Positions 41,037 through 49,455 are shown, counted from the first letter of the stretch. The stretch is 64,000 bases of DNA from Streptomyces sp. BK340 (GCF_007827595.1 NZ_VISR01000037.1:1-64000), one strand, 5' to 3'. The notes: generated by a model not told the origin, from the sequence alone. Numbers and translations: made by a program.

Positions 41037-43067
41037 ATGGACAAGCTGGGACCGGGGGATCCGCAGGGGATCGGGGCGTACCGGCTGCTCGCGCGGCTCG
41101 GCGCGGGCGGAATGGGGCATGTGTACCTGGCCCGGTCCGACCGGGGCCGTACGGTCGCCGTGAAGCTGGTGCGCGAGGAGCTGGCCGAGCAGGAGGAGTT
41201 CCGGGCGCGGTTCCGGCAGGAAGTGACGGCCGCGCGGCGGGTCGGCGGGCACTGGACCGCGCCCGTGCTGGACGCGGACACCGAGGCCGCGGTGCCCTGG
41301 GTGGCCACCGGGTACGTCGCCGGGCCCAGCCTGCAGCAGGTCGTCTCACGCGATCACGGGGCGCTGCCCGAGCGGTCGGTACGGATCCTCGCGGCGGGGC
41401 TCGCGCACGCACTCAAGGACATCCACGCGGCCGGGATCGTGCACCGGGATCTGAAGCCGTCCAACGTGCTCGTCACCATCGACGGGCCGCGGGTGATCGA
41501 CTTCGGGATCGCGCGGGCGATGGAGACCATGGCGGGGGACGGGCTGACCCGTACCGGGGCGCTGGTCGGGTCGCCCGGGTTCATGGCGCCCGAGCAGGTG
41601 CGGGGGGACCGGATCACGCCCGCGTGCGACGTCTTCTGCCTGGGGTCCGTGCTCGCCTACGCCGCCACCGGTGTGCTGCCCTTCGGGGGTGCCAACAGCG
41701 GGGTGCACGCCCTGATGTTCCGGATCGCCCAGGAGGAGCCGGATCTTGAGGGGGTCCCGGAGGGGATCGCGGATCTGGTGCGGGACTGTCTGAAGAAGGA
41801 TCCCGCTGCCCGGCCTTCGCTGGATCGCATTCTGGAGCGGACGGGGGCGGAGGACACGGTGTCCGGGGGGCGGTCCCGGGATCCCTGGCTGCCGGGGGCG
41901 TTGGTGGCGCAGCTGGGGCGGCATGCGGTGCAGCTGCTGGACGCGGAGGATCCGGCGTCCGATTCGATGCCGGGTGCGGGTGCGGGTGCGTCGGGGGCCA
42001 ACCGGCCTGCGGCCGGGTCTGGGTTCCCACCCGCACCACCCGTGCAGCAACCGTCGTCGGGTGCGGGTGGCCCCGGTGGGGCGGAAGCGCCGCCGGCGGG
42101 TGCGGGTGCGCCGGGGGTGCCTGCTCCTGCCTGGGTGCAGCAGCAGGGAGGTGGCGGGTCGCCCGAGCACTCTTCCGCCGCTGATGACGTTTCCGCGGCG
42201 CCCCCGGCCAAGGGGAGCGGCGCGGCCCTCAATCATCTTCCGACCCTGGTTTCCGGGCAGACCCCGCCGCCCGCACCGCCTCCCGCCGCTCCCGGCTACG
42301 GTGCGGCGGCCGGGCCGTACGCCCCGCCGGGGCAGTACGGGTATCCGCAGCAGCCCCAGCAGCATCCTCAGTCCCAGGCCCCGGCCTACGGCTACCCGCA
42401 GCAGCCGTACAACCCCTACGGCGGTGGCGGCCTCGGTTCCACCCCGCCGTACGGGCCGCCGCCGGTCTGGGTTCCGCAGGAGCCCGAGCGGCGGAACGGG
42501 CGGTCCACCGCGTTGCTCGTCGTGATCGCGCTGGTCGTGGCGCTGGGCGCGGGCGGGTCGGTGTACGCGCTGATGAACCATGGCGGGGACGACGGCAAGG
42601 CCGGGGGGACGGTCAGTCCGGGGCCCACCGTCACCACCACCGCGCCGGGCGGCACCTCGCCCGCGCCCACCCCCACGACCTCGGCGCCGTCCTCCTCCGC
42701 GCCGGCGGACGGGGCGATCCCGGCCGGGTACCTCGGCACCTGGCAGACCACGATCGACAACGCCAATGGCACCAACTCCCGTCAACTGACCATCCAGCAG
42801 GGGAAGGTGGGGGACACCGTCCTCACGCTCGTCGCGGACGGACCCACCGCGGGCGGCGGCACGTACCACTGCGTGTTCGAGGCGGAGCTCAGCGAACAGC
42901 CGGGCGGCAACGGGCCGTTGGAGATCGGACCGTCGAGCGTCAGTTCCGGTGAGCCGCTGTCCTCCTGCTCGCCGGGCGAGGCCACCGAGATCACGCTGCT
43001 GCCGGACGGGCGGCTGAAGCGGGTGAAGAGGAGCGGCGGGGAGAGCCTGACGTACACCAAGCAGTGA
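41037..43067 (+). CDS. Membrane Ser/Thr protein kinase 2
   Basis: A 676-residue eukaryotic-type kinase. Kinase domain about 14-270: GAGGMGHVYL, K43, HRDLKPSN (D138), DFG 155-157, GSPGFMAPEQV. A long Pro/Gly/Gln-rich linker (280-485) includes residues 314-357 encoded by repeat copy C (41977-42105, opposite strand) and PQQP repeats, then a membrane segment (491-512), a Thr/Pro-rich stalk and an outer domain opening YLGTWQTTIDNANGTNSRQL. That outer domain shares its GTW opening and strand layout with the kinase at 29905. ATG 41037; the frame is open upstream to 39417 but that is antisense to the aminotransferase and is rejected. Confidence 0.92.
   Translation: MDKLGPGDPQGIGAYRLLARLGAGGMGHVYLARSDRGRTVAVKLVREELAEQEEFRARFRQEVTAARRVGGHWTAPVLDADTEAAVPWVATGYVAGPSLQQVVSRDHGALPERSVRILAAGLAHALKDIHAAGIVHRDLKPSNVLVTIDGPRVIDFGIARAMETMAGDGLTRTGALVGSPGFMAPEQVRGDRITPACDVFCLGSVLAYAATGVLPFGGANSGVHALMFRIAQEEPDLEGVPEGIADLVRDCLKKDPAARPSLDRILERTGAEDTVSGGRSRDPWLPGALVAQLGRHAVQLLDAEDPASDSMPGAGAGASGANRPAAGSGFPPAPPVQQPSSGAGGPGGAEAPPAGAGAPGVPAPAWVQQQGGGGSPEHSSAADDVSAAPPAKGSGAALNHLPTLVSGQTPPPAPPPAAPGYGAAAGPYAPPGQYGYPQQPQQHPQSQAPAYGYPQQPYNPYGGGGLGSTPPYGPPPVWVPQEPERRNGRSTALLVVIALVVALGAGGSVYALMNHGGDDGKAGGTVSPGPTVTTTAPGGTSPAPTPTTSAPSSSAPADGAIPAGYLGTWQTTIDNANGTNSRQLTIQQGKVGDTVLTLVADGPTAGGGTYHCVFEAELSEQPGGNGPLEIGPSSVSSGEPLSSCSPGEATEITLLPDGRLKRVKRSGGESLTYTKQ
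41977..42105 (-). repeat. 129-bp dispersed repeat, copy C (in-frame, inverted)
   Basis: Reverse complement aligns without gaps to copies A and B. It is flanked by extra CGGGTGCGGGTGCG tandem units on both sides. It lies in the Pro/Gly linker of the Ser/Thr kinase, read antisense relative to copies A and B, and still contains no stop codon. Confidence 0.85.
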
Positions 43068-43138
43068 GGTGAACCCGCCTGCCTGCGGCGGCTGTTGAAC
43101 GTTGGGCGAACTCCGGCCCACGCGTCCGGTTCGTCCCC

Positions 43139-43328
43139 TTGCCTTCAAGGCAGTGGGGAAGTGTCGGCTACCGCGTGCGCGTCCCGCTGAACCGGGGCGA
43201 CCGCTTCGAGCTGCTCGTGCTGCTGTCCGGCGGGGACGTCGGCCGGGAGATCCGGATCGTCGGCGGGGATCAGGTGCTGGACCCCGGAGGGCATGAAGCT
43301 GCGCCTGGCCGGCCGAAGGGGCGGGTGC
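43139..43328 (+). pseudogene. Possible gene remnant
   Basis: In the gap after the Ser/Thr kinase one frame reads YRVRVPLNRGDRFELLVLLS, then GREIRIVGGDQVLD, which looks like an ordered beta-rich protein fragment, but there is no ribosome site and no proper start, and the frame soon runs into sequence antisense to the SLATT gene. It may be a decayed gene or chance; homology would decide. Confidence 0.3.
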
Positions 43329-44078
43329 CTATCGGGGCTCCGGCGGACGCTGCCTCGGCATGTTCGGGCGCGTCCCGTTCGCCGGCGGCAGCGGAAACCG
43401 TCCCACGGGGCTGCCCGGATCCACCCGCGCCCCGGATGCCACCGCCGCCTGGATGCCCAGCGGGGCCGAACCCGTGCGGAACTCCACCATCCAGTCGGCC
43501 GTCTCCGTGCGCACCAGCTCCATCACGTCCTCGGAGAACCGGCGCAGAACCGCCAGGCACCGCTCGGCGGCCTCACCGGCCGTCCCCTCCGCCGGCCCCA
43601 GGACCTCCCGCACGCTCTCCGACGCCCAGTCGAACTGCAACACCTGCAACCGCCGCTGCACAGCCTGCGCGGTCGCCACGTCCCTTATCCAGCCCGACGT
43701 GACCCCGAAGAACCGGTCTACCGCGACACACGCCACCGCGAGCATCAGCGCCAGATACCCCCAGGGCGCCACCCCGCCGACCACCCCGGTCAGGTCCAGC
43801 AGCGGCAGCGCGGCCCCGCACACCGCCCCCGCCGCCGCCCCGGCCCGCAGCGCCCGTGCCCCGCGCCGCTTCCACACCCGGTCCGCGAGATACCAGGACG
43901 CCGTCTGCAGTGCTCCCCGCTCCACCCACCGGTACAGCTCGTCGAGCCGCTCGGCGGGCTCCCCCCAGTCCCCGAGCGGGAACGACCGCCCGGTCAGATC
44001 GCCCGGCCGCGGCCCGGCCGCACCCTCGCCCCACCCGTCCTGAGGCGGACCCTCGGGCTGCATCTCCGGCTGAGCCAC
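43329..44078 (-). CDS. SLATT-domain membrane protein
   Basis: A 249-residue protein that I recognise as SLATT (SMODS and SLOG-associating two-TM effector): RLDELYRWVERGALQTASWY, then two membrane segments (about 90-107 and 113-130), then FFGVTSGWIRDVATAQAVQRRL and LQFDWASESVREVLGP. SLATT proteins are predicted pore-forming effectors of nucleotide-signalling defence systems, but this stand-alone type is widespread in Streptomyces with no nucleotidyltransferase or SLOG gene nearby, as here. The start is GTG 44078 (VAQPEM) because AGGGAG lies 6 nt upstream; GTG 44099 lacks one. The C-terminal 30 residues are Pro/Arg-rich. Confidence 0.8.
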   Translation of the reverse strand: MAQPEMQPEGPPQDGWGEGAAGPRPGDLTGRSFPLGDWGEPAERLDELYRWVERGALQTASWYLADRVWKRRGARALRAGAAAGAVCGAALPLLDLTGVVGGVAPWGYLALMLAVACVAVDRFFGVTSGWIRDVATAQAVQRRLQVLQFDWASESVREVLGPAEGTAGEAAERCLAVLRRFSEDVMELVRTETADWMVEFRTGSAPLGIQAAVASGARVDPGSPVGRFPLPPANGTRPNMPRQRPPEPR

Positions 44079-44350
44079 CCGGCACTCCCTACTGAACACG
44101 ACACTGGAACAGGGCCCGTCACATTGCGTGACATTGCAAGCCGACGCGCGTCATCCTTCCTACCGCCCAACGGGTGGCGGGGACGGAGCTTTCCCCTCTT
44201 TTCCGCCCGGAAGAGGGCCTTGATCAGGTATACGACTGCCACTGCTCTCACTCGAAAGAGTGGCGGGGCGATGGCCGCGCAGACCACGTAGGCTCGTGCA
44301 CAACGGAGAAACGACGCCGCAGGCGACGAACGAGGAACCAGGAGCTGATC

Positions 44351-44695
44351 GTGATCCCCGGTGGTGGCCAGCCGAACATGCAGCAGTTGCTCCAGCAGGC
44401 CCAGAAGATGCAGCAGGACCTGCAGCGGGCGCAGGAGGAACTGGCGAACACGGAGGTCGACGGGCAGGCGGGCGGCGGGCTGGTACGGGCCACCGTCACC
44501 GGTTCCGGCGAGCTGCGCGGCCTGAAGATCGACCCGAAGGCGGTGGACCCGGAGGACACCGAGACCCTCGCCGACCTGATCGTGGCGGCCGTCCAGGCGG
44601 CCAACGAGAACGCGCAGACGCTCCAGCAGCAGAAGCTGGGCCCCCTGGCGCAGGGCCTCGGCGGCGGCAGCGGCATCCCCGGTCTGCCCTTCTAA
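44351..44695 (+). CDS. YbaB/EbfC nucleoid-associated protein
   Basis: A 114-residue DNA-binding protein of the YbaB family: the helical arm NMQQLLQQAQKMQQDLQRAQ, the strand region VRATVTGSGELRGLKIDPKA, and VAAVQAANENAQ, ending in a Gly-rich tail. YbaB dimers bind DNA and its gene is nearly always next to recR, as here (55 bp). GTG 44351 is chosen: it has GGAG 6 nt upstream and the product then has the family's length; the longer frame from 44174 is rejected. Confidence 0.94.
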   Translation: MIPGGGQPNMQQLLQQAQKMQQDLQRAQEELANTEVDGQAGGGLVRATVTGSGELRGLKIDPKAVDPEDTETLADLIVAAVQAANENAQTLQQQKLGPLAQGLGGGSGIPGLPF

Positions 44696-44750
44696 GACGG
44701 GGCGCGGCCAACTACCGTACGCACTGAAAGACTCCAGGAAGGGCAGTCCG

Positions 44751-45350
44751 TTGTACGAAGGCGTGGTTCAGGACCTCATCGACGAGCTGGGTCGGCTGCC
44801 CGGCGTCGGTCCCAAGAGCGCGCAGCGGATCGCCTTCCACATCCTGCAGGCGGAGCCGACGGACGTCCGTCGGCTCGCCCAGGCCCTCCTCGAGGTGAAG
44901 GCGAAGGTCCGCTTCTGCGCGACCTGCGGCAACGTGGCACAGGAGGAGCTGTGCAACATCTGCCGCGATCCTCGCCGCGACCCCTCGGTCATCTGTGTCG
45001 TGGAGGAGCCCAAGGACGTCGTCGCCATCGAGCGCACCCGCGAGTTCCGCGGCCGCTACCACGTGCTCGGCGGCGCGATCAGCCCGATCGAGGGCGTAGG
45101 CCCCGACGACCTGCGTATACGAGAACTTCTCGCACGGTTGGCCGACGGGACGGTCACGGAGCTGATCCTGGCCACGGACCCGAATCTGGAAGGCGAGGCC
45201 ACGGCCACGTATCTCGCCCGCATGATCAAGCCCATGGGCCTCAAGGTCACCCGCCTGGCCAGCGGCCTCCCGGTGGGTGGCGACCTGGAATACGCGGACG
45301 AGGTCACCCTCGGCCGCGCCTTCGAGGGGAGACGACTCCTAGATGTCTGA
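44751..45350 (+). CDS. recR: Recombination protein RecR
   Basis: A 199-residue protein that loads RecA at gaps together with RecF and RecO. Shown are the HhH region IDELGRLPGVGPKSAQRIAF, the C4 zinc finger (CATCGN then LCNIC), and the Toprim domain with VVEEPKDVVAIE, LILATDPNLEGEATA and GGDLEYADEVTL. Start TTG 44751 with AGGAAGG about 11 nt upstream. Full length. Its stop overlaps the DUF5063 start by 8 nt, a conserved coupling in actinobacteria from memory. Confidence 0.97.
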   Translation: MYEGVVQDLIDELGRLPGVGPKSAQRIAFHILQAEPTDVRRLAQALLEVKAKVRFCATCGNVAQEELCNICRDPRRDPSVICVVEEPKDVVAIERTREFRGRYHVLGGAISPIEGVGPDDLRIRELLARLADGTVTELILATDPNLEGEATATYLARMIKPMGLKVTRLASGLPVGGDLEYADEVTLGRAFEGRRLLDV

Positions 45351-46002
45351 CGCCACGCTGCACGCGACCGGCCAGAACCCGGACGACTTCGCGGTCCAGA
45401 TCGCGGACCAGATCGAGAGCTTCCTGGTGGCCGTCACAGAGGTGGCGAAGGGCGACGAACCCGACTCGGCCGTCCCCTTCCTGCTTCTGGAGGTCTCCCA
45501 GCTCCTCCTGGCCGGCGGCCGCCTCGGCGCGCACGAGGACATCGTCCCCGACGAGCGCTACGAGCCCGACCTCGGCCCCGAGCAGGACGTGGACGTACTG
45601 CGCGAGAACCTGGCCCGGCTCCTCGACCCCATCGACGTCTACTCCGAGGTCTTCGACCCCTACGAGCCCCGGACGGCTCCCGTCCCGGCCCGTATCTCCG
45701 ACGACCTCGCCGACGTCGTCACCGACCTCCGCCACGGCATGGCCCACTACCGCTCGGGCCGAACCACGGAGGCCCTGTGGTGGTGGCAGTTCTCCTACTT
45801 CTCGAACTGGGGCGGCACCGCCTCCGCAGCGCTCCGCGCCCTCCAGTCCCTGGTGGCGCACGTCCGCCTGAACCAGCCCCTGGAAGAGCTCGACGGCCTC
45901 GACACCGACCAGGCCATGGGCGACGAGACCCTGGAGTTCGAGGCGGGCAGGGTCATGGCGGAGGAGATCGGCGGTCCCCTGGGGATGCGCCCGGCCAAGT
46001 AG
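45343..46002 (+). CDS. DUF5063 domain protein
   Basis: A 219-residue acidic soluble protein recognised as DUF5063: DDFAVQIADQIESFLVAVTE, FLLLEVSQLLLAGGRL, ENLARLLDPIDVYSEVFDPY and ALWWWQFSYFSNWG. The family is helical, of unknown function, and nearly always follows recR, overlapping it as here, so a DNA-repair-associated role is plausible but unproven. It converges on the broken TauE gene. Confidence 0.9.
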   Translation: MSDATLHATGQNPDDFAVQIADQIESFLVAVTEVAKGDEPDSAVPFLLLEVSQLLLAGGRLGAHEDIVPDERYEPDLGPEQDVDVLRENLARLLDPIDVYSEVFDPYEPRTAPVPARISDDLADVVTDLRHGMAHYRSGRTTEALWWWQFSYFSNWGGTASAALRALQSLVAHVRLNQPLEELDGLDTDQAMGDETLEFEAGRVMAEEIGGPLGMRPAK

Positions 46003-46017
46003 CGCGCCCGGACCCGC

Positions 46018-46712
46018 TCACGGCCCCCACAGTCCCTTCGCCAGGGTCGTCGCCCCGCCCGCGAGCGCGAGCAGCAGCACCAACAGCCGCGCCCGCGGTT
46101 CGGGGACCCGTCCGGCGAGCGCCCGGCCGAGCAGCGCCCCCGTGGTCATCGCGGCCACGGCGGCGCCCCACCACTGGGCCGTCCCCAGCCGGGGCGTCCC
46201 GTTGGCGGCCACGGAGAAGGCGTTGACCAGGACGCCGTGGAACTGCGCGTTGGGCACGAACTCCCGTACGGTCCAGCCCGCGTTGACCGCGTAGAGGGAG
46301 ACGGGCGGCCCGCCGCCGGCCGCCGAGTTCATGAAGCCGCCACCGCGCGGGCCGCGACTGCACCCCGCGTGCCCCGCAGGACCAGCAGGACGGCACACGT
46401 GACCAGGCCGCCCATGACCAACAGCAGGACCGGATCGGGAAGTTGGCGGGTCATCCAGACTCCGGCCGGCACCGTGCACGCCGCTGCTACGCACAACGGC
46501 ACCATCGCCCGCGGCCGCACCCGCCGTCATCCTCCGGCGAGGCCCACCACGCCGACGGCGCCGGCGGCGCAGTTGGCGAGCGTGACCCCGTCGCCCGACC
46601 CGAGCAGCAGCACCAGCCCGGGGACGGCGACCAGCGCGAACCCCATCCCGGTGATCCACTGCACGGCCGAGCCGAGCAGCACGATCGCGCCGGGCAGCAG
46701 GTCGCTTGTCAC
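46018..46712 (-). pseudogene. TauE/SafE sulfite exporter-like, disrupted
   Basis: Three pieces of a TauE/SafE-type permease lie end to end. Piece 1 (46712-46527) begins MTSDLLPGAIVLLGSAVQWI and ends GLAGG at an in-frame TGA; the same frame continues RRVRPRAMVPLCVAAACTVP to 46329, so this is a single nonsense codon, probably an old TGG. Piece 3 carries the family motif region FMNSAAGGGPPVSLYAVNAG in another frame to 46018, so a one-base indel lies near 46335-46345. About eight membrane segments would result if repaired. The gene appears dead, unless these are sequencing errors. Confidence 0.8.
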
Positions 46713-46911
46713 GGTTGGGCAGTCTCCTGCCGCCGTCCGGGCGTGATCAAGGCGTCGGCGGGGACGGACGGCGGCCCCCTGGTGCTTGAAACTTGAATCA
46801 CAGGCCCACTGTGAGCCGGGGCACGTTCCGCGTGGCGTGTCGTGCGCTGGGCAGGTTCCGGTCGCGAGCGCGTCGATCTCCCACCGTCAGACGTCTCACC
46901 ATGCGGGACCA

Positions 46912-46975
46912 GGACGGTGGATTTCGGGCGCTCGTTAGACTGAGCCGACACAAACGAACCGAGCGAGGAGCGCAC
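46912..46975 (+). promoter_or_regulatory. Putative promoter of the aspartokinase operon
   Basis: TAGACT (46936-46941) fits a vegetative -10 element, with AGGACG as a poor -35 about 19 bp upstream. GAGGAG ends 5 nt before the GTG start at 46976. Confidence 0.35.
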
Positions 46976-48247
46976 GTGGGCCTTGTCGTGCAGAAGTACG
47001 GAGGCTCCTCCGTAGCCGATGCCGAAGGCATCAAGCGCGTCGCCAAGCGGATCGTGGAAGCGAAGAAGAACGGCAACCAGGTGGTTGTCGTCGTTTCCGC
47101 GATGGGCGACACGACGGACGAGCTGATCGATCTCGCCGAGCAGGTTTCTCCGATGCCTGCCGGACGCGAATTCGACATGCTGCTGACCGCCGGAGAGCGT
47201 ATCTCCATGGCCCTGCTGGCCATGGCGATCAAAAACCTGGGCCACGAGGCCCAGTCGTTCACCGGCAGCCAGGCAGGCGTCATCACCGACTCGGTCCACA
47301 ACAAAGCCCGGATCATCGACGTCACGCCCGGCCGTATCAGGGACTCCCTGGACAAGGGCAACATCGCGATCGTCGCCGGGTTCCAGGGCGTCAGCCAGGA
47401 CAAGAAGGACATCACCACGCTGGGCCGTGGTGGGTCCGACACCACGGCCGTGGCGCTGGCCGCCGCGCTCGACGCCGAGGTCTGCGAGATCTACACCGAC
47501 GTCGACGGCGTGTTCACCGCCGACCCGCGTGTGGTGAAGAAGGCGAAGAAGATCGACTGGATCTCCTTCGAGGACATGCTGGAGCTCGCGGCCTCCGGCT
47601 CCAAGGTGCTGCTCCACCGCTGTGTGGAGTACGCCCGCCGTTACAACATCCCGATCCACGTCCGCTCCTCCTTCAGCGGGTTGCAGGGCACGTGGGTCAG
47701 CAGTGAGCCGATTGGGGACAAGAAGGTGGAGCAGGCCATCATCTCCGGTGTCGCGCACGACACCTCCGAGGCCAAGATCACGGTCGTCGGTGTGCCGGAC
47801 AAGCCGGGTGAGGCTGCCGCGATCTTCCGGACCATCGCCGATGCCGAGATCAACATCGACATGGTCGTGCAGAACGTGTCGGCGGCCTCCACCGGGCTGA
47901 CCGACATCTCCTTCACGCTGCCGAAGACCGAGGGCCGCAAGGCCATCGACGCGCTCGAGCGCAACCGCGCGGGCATCGGCTTCGACTCGCTGCGCTACGA
48001 CGACCAGATCGGCAAGATCTCCCTCGTCGGCGCCGGCATGAAGACCAACCCGGGCGTCACGGCCTCCTTCTTCGAGGCGCTGAGCAACGCCGGCGTGAAC
48101 ATCGAGCTGATCTCGACCTCGGAGATCCGTATCTCGGTCGTCACCCGTGCCGACGACGTGCCGGAGGCCGTGCGCGCCGTGCACACCGCCTTCGGTCTCG
48201 ACTCCGACACCGACGAGGCCGTCGTCTACGGAGGCACGGGCCGGTAA
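46976..48247 (+). CDS. lysC: Aspartate kinase (alpha subunit)
   Basis: A 423-residue aspartokinase that phosphorylates aspartate, the entry to lysine, diaminopimelate, threonine and methionine synthesis. The catalytic domain has VVQKYGGSSVADAEGI, FDMLLTAGERISMALLAMA, TTLGRGGSDTTAVALAAAL and EIYTDVDGVFTADPR; two ACT domains (about 265-420) give feedback control: VVGVPDKPGEAAAIFRTIAD and ISLVGAGMKTNPGVTASFFE. GTG 46976 matches family length and has GAGGAG 5 nt upstream; the longer frame to 46793 is rejected. An internal in-frame start at 47726 probably gives the beta subunit. Overlaps asd by TAATG. Confidence 0.96.
   Translation: MGLVVQKYGGSSVADAEGIKRVAKRIVEAKKNGNQVVVVVSAMGDTTDELIDLAEQVSPMPAGREFDMLLTAGERISMALLAMAIKNLGHEAQSFTGSQAGVITDSVHNKARIIDVTPGRIRDSLDKGNIAIVAGFQGVSQDKKDITTLGRGGSDTTAVALAAALDAEVCEIYTDVDGVFTADPRVVKKAKKIDWISFEDMLELAASGSKVLLHRCVEYARRYNIPIHVRSSFSGLQGTWVSSEPIGDKKVEQAIISGVAHDTSEAKITVVGVPDKPGEAAAIFRTIADAEINIDMVVQNVSAASTGLTDISFTLPKTEGRKAIDALERNRAGIGFDSLRYDDQIGKISLVGAGMKTNPGVTASFFEALSNAGVNIELISTSEIRISVVTRADDVPEAVRAVHTAFGLDSDTDEAVVYGGTGR
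47726..48247 (+). CDS. Aspartate kinase beta subunit (internal start)
   Basis: GTG 47726 is in frame with lysC at codon 251, preceded by TTGGGGA about 7 nt upstream. Translation from it gives a 173-residue protein with only the two ACT domains, starting VEQAIISGVAHDTSEAK. Class aspartokinases of Corynebacterium and Bacillus are alpha2beta2, with beta made from just such an internal start (about 172 residues). It would bind the feedback amino acids. Inferred from the family; needs proof in this organism. Confidence 0.55.
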   Translation: MEQAIISGVAHDTSEAKITVVGVPDKPGEAAAIFRTIADAEINIDMVVQNVSAASTGLTDISFTLPKTEGRKAIDALERNRAGIGFDSLRYDDQIGKISLVGAGMKTNPGVTASFFEALSNAGVNIELISTSEIRISVVTRADDVPEAVRAVHTAFGLDSDTDEAVVYGGTGR

Positions 48248-49326
48248 TGGCGCCGACCGGAAAGCCGACGCTCGCGGTCGTGGGTGCGACCGGAGCCGTC
48301 GGCGCGGTCATGCTCCAGATCCTGTCCCAGCGCGCGGACGTCTGGGGCGAGATCCGTCTGATCGCCTCCCCGCGCTCGGCCGGCCGCAAGCTGGCCGTGC
48401 GCGGGGAGGAGGTCGAGGTGGCGGCCCTGACGGAGGACGCCTTCGACGGGGTCGACATCGCCATGTTCGACGTGCCCGACGAGATCTCCGCCGAGTGGGC
48501 GCCGATCGCCGCCGCGCGCGGTGCGGTCGTCGTCGACAACTCCGGCGCCTTCCGGATGGACCCGGACGTGCCCCTCGTCGTCCCCGAGGTCAATCCGCAC
48601 GCGGTGCGCAGCCGGCCGCGCGGGATCGTCGCCAACCCCAACTGCACGACCCTGTCGATGATCGTCGCCCTGGGCGCGCTGCACGCCGAGTTCGGGCTGC
48701 GCGAGCTGGTGGTGTCGTCGTACCAGGCGGTGAGCGGGGCGGGCCGGGCCGGGGTGGAGGCGCTGCGGGCCCAGCTGTCCCTGGTCGCCGGGACCGAGCT
48801 GGGGACCAAGCCCGGTGACGTACGGCGGGCCGTCGGGGAGGACACCGGGCCCTTCCCGGAGCCGGTCGCGCTGAACGTCGTCCCGTGGGCCGGGTCGCTG
48901 AGGGAGGACGGCTGGTCGTCGGAGGAGATGAAGGTGCGGGACGAGTCCCGCAAGATCCTCGGACTGCCGCAGCTGCCGGTCGCCGTGACCTGTGTCCGGG
49001 TGCCGGTGGTCACCACGCACTCGCTCACCGTCCACGCCCGCTTCCAGGGCGAGGTGACCGTCGACGGCGCCCGCGAGATCCTCGCCACCGCGCCCGGCGT
49101 CGTGCTCTACGACGACCCCGCCGCCGGTGAGTTCCCCACCCCCGCCGACGTGGTGGGCACCGACCCGACCTGGGTCGGGCGGGTCCGCCGGGCCCTCGAC
49201 GACCCGACCGCGCTCGAACTCTTCGTCTGCGGTGACAACCTGCGCAAGGGCGCCGCGCTCAACACCGCGCAGATCGCCGAGCTGGTCGCCGCGGAATTCA
49301 GGGGAGAGGCACCCGCTCGCGGATAA
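48247..49326 (+). CDS. asd: Aspartate-semialdehyde dehydrogenase
   Basis: A 359-residue NADPH-dependent enzyme reducing aspartyl phosphate from LysC to aspartate semialdehyde. The N-terminal Rossmann motif is VVGATGAVGAVML, then VVDNSGAFRMDPDVPLVVPE, the catalytic C133 in ANPNCTTLSM, SSYQAVSGAGRAG, and the catalytic His in SLTVHARFQGEV. ATG 48247 overlaps the lysC TAA. This forms the standard lysC-asd operon, ended by a hairpin about 85 bp on. Confidence 0.97.
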   Translation: MAPTGKPTLAVVGATGAVGAVMLQILSQRADVWGEIRLIASPRSAGRKLAVRGEEVEVAALTEDAFDGVDIAMFDVPDEISAEWAPIAAARGAVVVDNSGAFRMDPDVPLVVPEVNPHAVRSRPRGIVANPNCTTLSMIVALGALHAEFGLRELVVSSYQAVSGAGRAGVEALRAQLSLVAGTELGTKPGDVRRAVGEDTGPFPEPVALNVVPWAGSLREDGWSSEEMKVRDESRKILGLPQLPVAVTCVRVPVVTTHSLTVHARFQGEVTVDGAREILATAPGVVLYDDPAAGEFPTPADVVGTDPTWVGRVRRALDDPTALELFVCGDNLRKGAALNTAQIAELVAAEFRGEAPARG

Positions 49327-49411
49327 GACGTTTGTAGTATCCACGTAAGAATGTGGCGGGAAGCATGGTCCAGAACGCTTGAACCGCGCTCCCCGGCAAC
49401 AGAGGATTTTC

Positions 49412-49455
49412 CTCCCCGCTCCTCGCAACCACGCGAAGGGCGGGGAGCGTCTTTG
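49412..49455 (+). terminator. Terminator after the lysC-asd operon
   Basis: Stem CTCCCCGC (49412-49419) / GCGGGGAG (49440-49447) with an inner TCGC/GCGA pairing, then CGTCTTTG. CGCTCCCCG at 49387-49395 could pair alternatively with CGGGGAGCG at 49441-49449, giving two competing structures. Confidence 0.6.

Noticed and set aside
44079..44350. Signal recognition particle RNA or tRNA before ybaB
   Set aside because: The conserved SRP loop sequences and any cloverleaf were looked for and not seen.
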